Source: Chloranthus sessilifolius
Taxonomy: Eukaryota > Streptophyta > Magnoliopsida > Chloranthales > Chloranthaceae
Assembly (NCBI GenBank): GCA_021018995.1
Contig: CM037591.1
Coordinates: forward strand, 69,095,901-69,159,900
DNA length: 64,000 nt
Direction: 5' to 3'
Shown piece after piece: positions 56,007-64,000 of the stretch. The notes beneath the pieces were generated by a model, which was not told where the DNA came from, did not search any database, and saw only the letters and a program-made list of their open reading frames with translations. Within the stretch, counting starts at the first letter, position 1. Every line of letters begins with the position of its first letter. The translations under genes and the position numbers were made by a program.

Positions 56007-56359
56007 TTGCGCAGTTCACATAGAACCATTCAATAACTGTCGTGAGATTCAAGTACTCCTGAGAACCTCTTGCGCGATCCAAATAAGCATTTCACTAGCT
56101 GTCGCGTGGTTCAGCAGGAAGCCTGGGAGACTCTCACGCAATTCAAAAAGAACCTCAGAGCTTTTTATGCAATCCAAATGGAGACCTGGGAGCCTCTCGC
56201 ACAATTCACATGGAATTCTTCACATACTGTCGTGCGCTCCAAGGTCAACCTGGGAGATTGTCGCGTAATCGAAGTTGAATAGCACCTTTGTTAGGTTCAT
56301 TTCCAATCCCACGACCAGATTTTTCCAAAACGCGCCAAGCTTCGCGATAAGTATTTTAA
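56007..56359 (+). promoter_or_regulatory. Internal promoter module 1 of element D: ~32-bp phased TCGCG array and TATA-like box
   Basis: Motif cores (TCGCG and decayed forms) start at 56007, 56040, 56070, 56102, 56134, 56166, 56197, 56230 and 56261; distances 33, 30, 32, 32, 32, 31, 33 and 31 bp, about three helical turns. Each is in a GAGACTCTCGCGCAATTC-like unit of a loose tandem repeat. A last TCGCG lies at 56342, then TATTTTAA at 56352-56359 and a CT-rich leader. The accessory ORF begins at 56637. Confidence 0.75.
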
Positions 56360-56636
56360 CCCCACGCTTGTCTCCATTTCCAATACTCTCTTCCTTCTTC
56401 ACCTTGCGAAACCCTAGCTTCCATCACTCTTCTACCTCTCTCCTCCAGCATCGATCCTACAGCCCATCATTCACACCAAGAATCTACAGATTAGTTCCTA
56501 GCATCATCCCCATCTATTACCCTCTGCTCAGAGATCTTGTGGTGCACTGTGCGTCAGATCGAATCAAACCCTAGGATTTTCGGGTAGGCACTCAGATCAC
56601 AATCTCCCTTTCTCATCTTTCAAGATAGAATTTGGA

Positions 56637-59600
56637 ATGGCCCCCAAGAGTGCACTAAAGAAAATGGGCAAGGATAAGGCCCTTGTTGAAACCACTCCTA
56701 AGAAGGCCAAGACTTCAAAGCCACCTAAAAAAGAGAAGGAAGTGGTTGAGGGGGTGGAGGAGCCAACCCTTGAGTTTTCTACTCCTTCCGAGCTCATGGT
56801 TTCAATCCCATTGGAGCCTGAGTCAACTTTCAACCTGCCCTTCTTCGAGAAGGAGCCTCTCTTTGCTCTTGCCATTCAATTCATGAGCAAGGCTGGCCTG
56901 ACACCCATGATGAGAGGAATTCCAGCACTAGCCTACCCTAGGCTAGTGCAACTGTTTTATCAGCACATCAGGGTCAAAAAAGATAAAGATGGACAAGCAG
57001 GGCTACTGTAGGGCTATTGGTGTTGATTGACAATTTTGAGATGTTAGTGAGCCCTAAAGTGATTGCAGAAGTATTGGGCATCCCAGCCACATTCGACCCT
57101 AGCTATGGATATGGCCCCCCCCTGACTGCCTCAATTGATATAATTGCAAGGGCTTTGACTAGAGGATTAAAGACCTCAGGGGATTGAATCAGAAGAAGAG
57201 AATTAGAGCCTGAACTCCTCTTCATTGACCAAGTCCTGAGAAAGAATATTTACTGCTCAAGATATCAGCAGGAGAGGAGAGCTCCCATTGCGGATGCTGT
57301 CTATTCTTTCTCTCTAGGCCATGGCTTCCATGCAGCCTGGCTCATCTTTGAGGCAATGAAAGACTTGGTGGAGAAGTTAGGGCAGAACAAGAAGCCTCAC
57401 ACACTCCCCTATGCCAGAGTTATTACCAAGCTACTTTTGAAAGGGGGGTACAAGATAGCAAAAACAGAGGGGACTACCACCCTTGCCCCTACTACTTTTA
57501 CCAAGAGGCAATGGGGAATCAGCAGGAGCCTGATGGAGGCCTAGAAGAAGAAGAAATCTGAGGCTCAGGCCCTTCCCAACCAAGCGGAAGAGGTAGCTGT
57601 TACAAGGGGCACCCCTGTCACTACAAAGGAGATTCCAGAGCCTGTTACAACCACTGCTGCAGCAACCACCTCAAACCCCCCACTTTTTCCTCAAGCATCC
57701 ACTACCCCTATTCCATCTATCTCTCACCCTCCTCTGTCCTCATTATCTATGCCCACTCTCCCTTCACCTGTGATTGGTACATGGGAGGACACCACCCCTC
57801 ATGTCAGCCCCTCCCCATCTCCTATCCTACCTCAATACACAGCCCCCATACCCCCATCATCTTCACATATACCTGACAGCCCTCCACTCATTTCCTATAA
57901 AAAATAGAAAACCACTGAGACAACCCCCACCATCTCCTAGACACCACCAACAATCCCTTTTATCCCCACTGACACCCCTAACATTGACCCAGACACCACT
58001 CTAGCCATACCTACTACCTCCCCATTCCCAGACATTGACTTTAACCTTAACACAATCACAGGATTCCAAGCCTTTATGGCTAGTTTCCTTGACATAATGC
58101 CCAGCCACTACACCCCCCTCTCGGACTCCCCAATTACATCACCACATCACTCCCCAAAACAATCTCCTCCTCCCTCCACTTTCCATCATGCCCCTTCCTC
58201 ACCTTTTCAACCTGTGCCCTATTCTACACAAACTCAACCTCCCAGCCCAGACACACTGACACTCATCCTTTCCCTCATCCAAGACATCCAATCCAAACTA
58301 TCGACCACTACACACACCCAGGACCAGATTTAGATAGAACTTACATCCATCAAATCCACCCTACAGACATTAACCAGCCCACCCATCCCTCCACAATCCA
58401 CTACAACCCCCCTGGTCCTTTCCCCTGACTCTCACATCCAAGATTCCAGCCTTGACTCACAACCCCCCCACCACCAACAATCCCTTTAATCCCCACAATC
58501 CCACCATTCTCTTTCATACCTTTCACCATTCCCATTTTCCCTCCTCCATCACCCCCTACTCCTAGTGAGCCTACCCCATTTTCCTTGCCCCCCATGCTTT
58601 TCGTCCCACATCTTATCCTACCCCCTCCCACATTCACTGACAAACAGACCCAAACAGACCCAGAACCTGTTTCCCTCTCCCAACCACTAGACTTACCCAC
58701 TGTTAACCCCATTTCCCCCACTCAGGACCAATCACAGTTTGCTCCTTCCACTTCCTATCTGCCTATCGCACCCAAACACCCTTTTTACATTCCTCCTTAC
58801 CTCACCATCCTCTATGCCATGAGAGACAATCCTTATCTTCGAAAGGATGTCCTGAGGGGCATGTCCCAACTTCGATAGTCCATTAAGGCCCCCCTGCTGT
58901 AGCAGATTGATGAAATGAAAGAAGCCCACCGAAAGTAATTACTGGGTATCTCCCTGGGGTGGACTAACATATTGGAGGCCTATCAGAAGGCCCAATCTAT
59001 AGCTGCTTATCATTAGCTGAATCTAGAGCTGGAGAAAGCCAACACTACTGTAGAGAAGATGAAAGCAAGACTTTTCGAAAAGAGGCTCAACATTGCCTAG
59101 GAGATCTTCAGGCTCTAAAAGGAAATCCATGAGACTGACCTCCTCAAAGCCAAAATCTAGATAGCCTCATTGGAAGTTGCATTGGCTGTTGCCAGACCTG
59201 CAGCTCAGGAGCCCAACCCACTCTCTGTCCGCATGCCAGACCCTGAGCCTAAAGCTACTCCAGAGCCACCTGTTCAGTCTAAGGAGGCACAACCAAAGAT
59301 CCAGCCAGATAAAGGGAAGGCCCCTGCTGCCCCTCCTTCATCACCTCCTATCGAGCAGCCTCCACCTACCAAGACCCTTGCTTCACCTATTACAGAGCAA
59401 ACTTATTCTAAACAAAGAAAAGTCACTGCTAAGAGGAATGCTTACACAGCAGCCTCTATTGAAATTGGCAAAGAGCCAGCTGCCCAATCTGAGGAGGTAA
59501 AACCCCCTGGCAAGCCTAAACCCAAAGCAAAAGGGTAGTACCCAGTGGCCTCCACTGAGAAAGGCAAAGGTAAATCTCCTATGGTCCCTCCTGAACCTAA

Positions 59601-59847
59601 AACCAGAAAGATGAGGGTGAGGGCACCAAAGGCTCCAACCATGAAGAAACCCCCACAGCCAAAGCAGCCAAGGTAGCAGAAGAAAAAGAGCCCAACTAGG
59701 AAACCTAGGAAGAAAAAGACTTAAGCTCCATCAGATCGAACCAAGTCCAAGCCCAGTTCTGAGAGCAAAGCTGAAATGAGGAAACATGCCAAACAGATGG
59801 GTTGGGACTGGTTCACAGATTCAGATTCAGATTCCTCCTCCTCTTAG
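56637..59847 (+). pseudogene. Long accessory ORF of element D
   Basis: About 1070 codons from ATG at 56637 (MAPKSALKKMGKDKALVE) to TAG at 59845. It needs two frame changes (near 57005 and between about 58430 and 58585) and crosses about 14 stops, mostly TAG, e.g. 57542. Layout: basic N-terminus; a conserved domain (about 56900-57470) with AYPRLVQLFYQHI, SPKVIAEVLGIPATF, FIDQVLRKNIYCS and PYARVITKLLLKGGYKI; a long Pro/Ser/Thr-rich middle; a probable coiled coil near 59010-59160 (LELEKANTTVEKMKARLFEK); a Lys/Pro-rich basic part (KKPPQPKQP); and an acidic tail DSDSDSSSS. The domain is homologous to the accessory ORF of A (1680) and resembles the PF20167-like plant transposon protein (recalled). 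No membrane segment is seen, so it does not look like an envelope protein. Role unknown. Confidence 0.75.
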
Positions 59848-60183
59848 AACCTAGATTGTAGATTAGGCTTTTCGTGCCTTTGTACTTCTTTTCTAGTTAT
59901 TGTAATTACAATTATACATGTTTTTCCAAGTTAATAAAATTTTTCTTTATTTTTTTGTATATTGATTTATGTGCCATATCTGTTCTGTGTGCTTGTTTAA
60001 TTTTTTTTTGTCTTCATATTGTTCACTTTTGTCAGTAACATGGGAGATGAATTTAGGGAGGCTATTCTCATTTGAAATAGGAATCCAAGTGAAGGGTAGA
60101 TGTAGATGGCAACTGAGTGAATGCATGACATTGTGCAAGTACAGACCTCAGCACAAATGGTGCACAGAGGTCGAGTGTTGATC
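59848..60183 (+). other. Spacer between the two accessory modules of element D
   Basis: T-rich with AATAAA at 59934, a plausible polyadenylation signal for the long accessory ORF. No gene. Confidence 0.5.
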
Positions 60184-60486
60184 TCGATCAAGGGACTAAA
60201 ATGGCCTCATTTTCATAATCGTGGGCCATGTCAGAGCTTGCTCGCGGAGTCCTGAGAGCGCGCAAAGCAGAATTCCACATCTTCCAGGGTGCAGTTGTGT
60301 GATACACGGGATCACCTTAATTACCAATGCTAAATTTAGACCATCATTTATTGTGCGTTCTCTCTTTTCCCATAATCAGCTGTGCGATTCTTCACTCCCC
60401 GAACACTCACAATTTATTGCCAAGCTTAGAAAGGGACAAAACTTTAATATGCCGATTCATTTTCCACCATCCAAGTATTTTAAATG
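60184..60486 (+). promoter_or_regulatory. Internal promoter module 2 of element D
   Basis: Scattered motifs ATCTCGATC (60184), AATCGTGGG (60219), GCTCGCGGAGTCC (60242) and AGAGCGCGCAAAG (60256) are followed by CCACCATCCAAGTATTTTAAATG with a TATA-like TATTTTAAAT at about 60476. It corresponds to 12697-12972 of B, including CGATTCAT(C/T)TTCCACCATCC. The array is less regular than module 1. Confidence 0.55.
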
Positions 60487-60553
60487 CGAAGTTAGTTCGT
60501 CTTCACCTCATCCTTTCTCTTCTAACCCTAGCAGTCTGGACCTCCTCCTAACA

Positions 60554-60793
60554 ATGGTGAATAACAAACCAAATGAGTTCCCAAACAAATTCTATCTTAT
60601 GTGGTTAGACCCCCTACCACCTAAGGAGCCGGCCCCATTGCAAATTCTTTGGGATGAGTATGAAGAGGTCCAGAGGATCCTGGCCAAGGAGGAGAAGAAA
60701 AAGGAGAAGAGAGAGAAGAAGAAGAAAAAAATCGAACCACATGCATCTCCCCCACCATCTTCCTCAAACCCTCCACCACTGACTCCCACTTGA
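60554..60793 (+). CDS. Small basic accessory ORF (element D)
   Basis: An intact 79-residue ORF: MVNNKPNEFPNKFYLMWLDP, KEPAPLQILWDEYEEVQRIL, then a lysine/glutamate-rich helix (AKEEKKKEKREKKKKK) and a Pro/Ser tail, ending TGA at 60793. The ATG is about 76 bp after the TATA-like box. Element B has a homologous but frameshifted copy (13044). The basic stretch could be a nuclear or nucleic-acid-binding segment, but no family is recognised. An upstream in-frame extension exists (from 60221) but has no counterpart in B, so I use 60554. Confidence 0.65.
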   Translation: MVNNKPNEFPNKFYLMWLDPLPPKEPAPLQILWDEYEEVQRILAKEEKKKEKREKKKKKIEPHASPPPSSSNPPPLTPT

Positions 60794-62650
60794 TCCCTGT
60801 TTCCCCCCCCCACTATTTTGTCTGTTCTTAGGCTTTTATATTTTCTCTTTTTGTAAATCTTTTTGTAATCTTTTTCCATTCTAATGAAATTTTCTTTTTG
60901 TTCTATACTGTTTAGTTTCTCATCTTTGCTTAGTTCTCTTTCGCTGCTCTTATGTATTTTTGTTTGTCTTCTTGTCTATTTATTTGTTCTGTATGGAGTC
61001 TACTGCACTTTCTCACCTTTGAACCAGCGAGGACACTGTTCCTCATGGTTTGGGGGTGTGGCAGGGTAGGTCTGCCAATCGAATAGTTAATTTTAGTGCA
61101 GTAATGGTGGTATAACTGAGATGCATAAAGTCAATTTCCACCTCACTTGATACAATGAGGAAATTTGTGAAAAAAATTAAAATATTTTTGCAGACTTTTC
61201 GAAACTAAAAATGTTAAAATCTTGACACCACTATGAAGCTAACATCAGAAAATTTTTCAGTTAGTACTCACTGAACCTAAGAGGAGAGAAACAAATGAAA
61301 ATACACCTCATGGGTTCATTTGAGGACCATACATAGTGAGATTTGGCCCATCATTTTCTTTTGAAGAGTGTTTTTGGAATTATTGATGCTCTAAGGACTA
61401 ATTGAGTCAAGACCTTTTCACTAGAAGTTAGGCATCTCCAAATCAAAACTGATTGACAGCACTCATGATACTAAGAAAATGATCCAGGGCCTTCATTTGG
61501 ACAGTTTGAGCCTAAAAATCTAACCTTTTAAAAGTTGCCCTTTTGCATACACTAGTTGAGCCTTAAAAATCCTACTTTTCTTTGACAAACACCAGAATAC
61601 TTGCACCTTAACCTCATGACCTGATTCGACCTCACCCTCACTCTGAGAATTTATAAGGTAAAGGAGAAGGAGTTAAAGATAGTGAGAATGGTCCAACATT
61701 CTGTGGAAGGTGAAGAAAAGCAACTTATGAACAATAATGTATCAATGGTATTTGTGTGGCAGTTCATCATAAAAAAATCATAAAAAGATTGAATAAAAAT
61801 AAAAAGAGAAAAGAAAGAGAAGTGTAGAGAAGAACATCATCGAAAAATTGAAAAGAAGAGGAGAAGCTGGCCACTTTGATTCTGGAATATATCAAGAAAG
61901 ATGAAGTTTTGCTGAAATGAAGGTTGTGAAGTCATGAATCACTCCTTACCTTGCTGATTTCTTCATTTTGATTCCCTTTTTACCCCTTGATTCCTTGCAT
62001 CCCTCACCCATAAGCCACATTACAACCCATTTAAAAAGACCTTGCGGATACAAAGTAAAATGAGATGTCATGTGGAGATGAGGAGTTGTCCAATCTATGG
62101 TGAAAAGTCATGAGGATGTCAGAAATTAGAAGCTTTGCCTATGCTCATGCTTGCAGGCCCATTTGGGGCCAGTAACTGCTCTTGAGCTGTTGTGAATGTG
62201 AACACCCTCAGATTGTCAATGTTGAGAGATAGCCCTGGTGAGAATTGGGTCTAAATTTTAACCTCATTGGGGTTGTATCCAACCTGAATCTTGAATTTAA
62301 GGCAAACTGGGTACTGATTTTTACACATTGAATTTCTAATGTAAAATGAATGGTGGTGAAGCAAACACTTGCAAAATTTTGATTTTTAAATGGCCTGCAT
62401 CACTGCTGCAGTTTCCTCTAAGTGTTAAAGAATGGGTGTGGAATGAAGCTTTGCACATTGAAATCTGTGTTGTCATTAACTGCACTATACTTAACTGTTC
62501 TAATGGTGAAGTTTGTGGGTGTGACTTCACTCCTCCACTAGGGATCACCTTGGGGTTTAAAAGGCTTGGTACATATGCTAAATGTACCCGTGATCCCTAC
62601 AAAAGTGGCATTTAATTAGTTAAAGCTTTGCTAAGGGACTAGCAAAGATT
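60794..62650 (+). other. 3' non-coding region of element D
   Basis: Colinear with 13292-15125 of B. Contains AATGAAATTTTC near 60882, the internal polypurine tract (61047) and A-rich sequence. No gene: the short open stretches have no homologue in B. Confidence 0.7.
61047..61060 (+). promoter_or_regulatory. Internal duplicate of the polypurine tract (element D)
   Basis: GGTTTGGGGGTGTG repeats the 3' tract at 62652-62665 about 1.6 kb upstream. Element B has the same at 13475. Confidence 0.6.
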
Positions 62651-62663
62651 AGGTTTGGGGGTG
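62651..62663 (+). promoter_or_regulatory. 3' polypurine tract (element D)
   Basis: AGGTTTGGGGGTG immediately before TGTTAAG. Confidence 0.85.
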
Positions 62664-64000
62664 TGTTAAGACCTAAAAAGTACCATTTTTCACCCCTTAA
62701 CTTAATCTCTGTTAGACCCTTAGTCATTTAATAAATGACTGTTAAGACAATTTTGTAGGTAATAAGCAGAAGCTGCAAATAAGCCCCTAACCATGCCAAG
62801 AAGCCTACTGTTGCCCTAGAAGTTCCTCAGAAGAAAGAAGGTTGAATCCAGACAGAGAATTGGCTACAGCATAGGCACAGCAAAGCAAAAATAAGTCAAG
62901 AAGAATGCCTCGCACAGATGCCGTAGGGTTCAATTGAATCTGAAAGAATGCTTCGCGCAGTTATCGCGGGCTTCTAAAGGCAGCAAACCAACTGGTCACA
63001 TTGTTCGCGCGCAAATGGATGCCAGCAGGGAGTAAAAAGCCTACTTCACGCAGTTCTCACGAGTCTCAGTCATAAGCGCTCGTTCAGCACTCGCACAGCT
63101 CAAGAAATGAGTTTTCAATCTTCGCACGATTCACTAAAGACAGAGAGCTCTAGGCATTCCTGCGCGAAGCTATCACACAGTGGCCGCGGGATACAAACTT
63201 TGAAGGAACTGCTCGTGCAATCTAGAAGCCCACGCACATTGTTTCTTCGTGAGGATCGCCACGGGATTCATTAAGGAACGAACTGCGCGCGCAATTCTCG
63301 CTCCATTTAAATGGAAAGAACAATCCCGTGACGACCAGAGCATCCCCGCGATGATGAAAGTACCAAGCCCGCGACGGCAAGAGCTTTAAGTCAAACCAAC
63401 CTCGTGACACCAATTCTATCACGCGATAAGACCTGAAAAGCATTTCTACCCAGTGAGGCTCGGGTTCTTAACTTCTCCCCCACTACTGCAGGGGAAATCT
63501 GGGAACTTCCAGCAACTAGGGCACACACTCCAATGCTCCAATCTCGGTGCACATGCCTCGAGGCACCCTAATTCTCACAGAGCTGACGGCTATATAAGCC
63601 TAAGCCTAGCTTAGGATTAAAGGACTTGACTTCTGTACTCCTTCTCCCTCAATCAATTGTAGAATTACAGTAGGCTAAGGTTAGGGTTTAGGTAGTTTCT
63701 TTTTCCCTTTTTTTTCTCTCCATAGTCCAGCACTTGGTGGCTATGCCTTTGTATGTCTATTTGGAATAAATTTAATAGAGTTTTATAATAGGATTTTATG
63801 CATGTATGAGATTAGTGTTTTGTGAGTTGTTCTGTACAAGGCTGCTGCCTTGAGGTCTTCCATTGCTAAGTTGTATTGTAAGCAATGGAGGATTTTTTTT
63901 AAGGTGTTATTTAGATCCAAGTGACCTATGTGTCCAGTTTTGGCACATTACAGGCCTAGCCCCACCACAGGATCCACTAAATCTGAATCCCCATGCGAGC
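62664..64000 (+). repeat. 3' LTR of element D, partial (runs off the window)
   Basis: The first 1337 bp of the LTR align with 47329-48728 or so of the 5' LTR. Relative to it, about 55 bp are missing near 63565 (between GAGGCA and CCCTAATTCTCA), just upstream of the TATATAAG box at 63591. More CG sites of the motif array survive here than in the 5' copy. Confidence 0.92.

Larger units (their letters stand above)
47329..64000 (+). mobile_element. Element D: Athila-type retrotransposon with two accessory ORFs (3' LTR runs off the window)
   Basis: The order is 5' LTR, PBS, gag, pol, internal array and long accessory ORF, second module and small ORF, internal polypurine tract, 3' polypurine tract, partial 3' LTR. 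It is the closest relative of B. GTTCC (47324-47328) is a candidate target duplication inside the E array. It is the least decayed element here: gag-pol has two clear frameshifts (near 51138 and 54225) and about ten stops. Because it lies within E, it is younger than E. Confidence 0.92.

Noticed and set aside
56637-59847. Envelope gene of an Athila element
   Set aside because: The position fits an env-like gene, but I see no signal peptide or membrane segment; it is a soluble-looking protein with a conserved domain, Pro-rich middle, coiled coil and charged tail.

Overview
This window is plant nuclear DNA made almost entirely of nested Ty3/gypsy LTR retrotransposons. The evidence for a plant is the presence of Tekay-like, Athila-like and Tat/Ogre-like polyproteins, tRNA-Asp-type primer binding sites, and accessory genes of plant-mobile-domain type. 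The size of the elements and the depth of nesting suggest a large, repeat-rich genome, probably a eudicot. I cannot name the species. I see no host gene, rRNA, tRNA gene or CRISPR array.

Layout. Two stacks of nested insertions flank one LTR. Left stack: element A (Tekay-like chromovirus, 3' part, 1-6087) sits in the 5' LTR of element B (Athila, 6088-17519), and B sits near the start of gag of element C (Tat/Ogre, 17520-37401). Right stack: C shares its right-hand LTR (35815-37401) with a second Tat copy, C2 (37402-38643). Element E (Athila, 38644-47328) sits in C2 gag, and element D (Athila, 47329 to the window end) sits in the 3' region of E. All coding regions carry stops and frameshifts. 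D is the least damaged.

Each element has more than gag-pol. A has a degenerate accessory ORF after pol. D has a long accessory ORF homologous to A's, plus a small basic ORF that B also carries. C has two antisense genes between pol and its 3' LTR. One (30083-32550) resembles the plant mobile domain family and has a readable set of GT-AG introns, including a long T-rich leader intron. The other (27800-29299) resembles the retrotransposon-associated DUF7745 family.

Most notable signal. In every family, a family-specific array of short, CpG-containing, often palindromic motifs occurs both in the LTR and at an internal promoter of an accessory gene. In A the motif is TCGATTAATCGA, with copies mostly 19-22 bp apart. 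In E it is CCTGTCGAGAGG/CCTGTCGACAGG, with centres 20-23 or 30-32 bp apart. In B and D it is CTCTCGCGCAGTTC-like, about 32 bp apart in D. In C it is a 27-bp palindrome at a 48-49 bp period beside each antisense gene. The internal arrays end roughly 5-25 bp from a TATA-like box in A, C and D (first array). The sequences differ between families while the layout is the same, which suggests each family wires its LTR and accessory promoter to one sequence-specific factor. That function is inference; the arrays, spacing and placement are read directly from the sequence.
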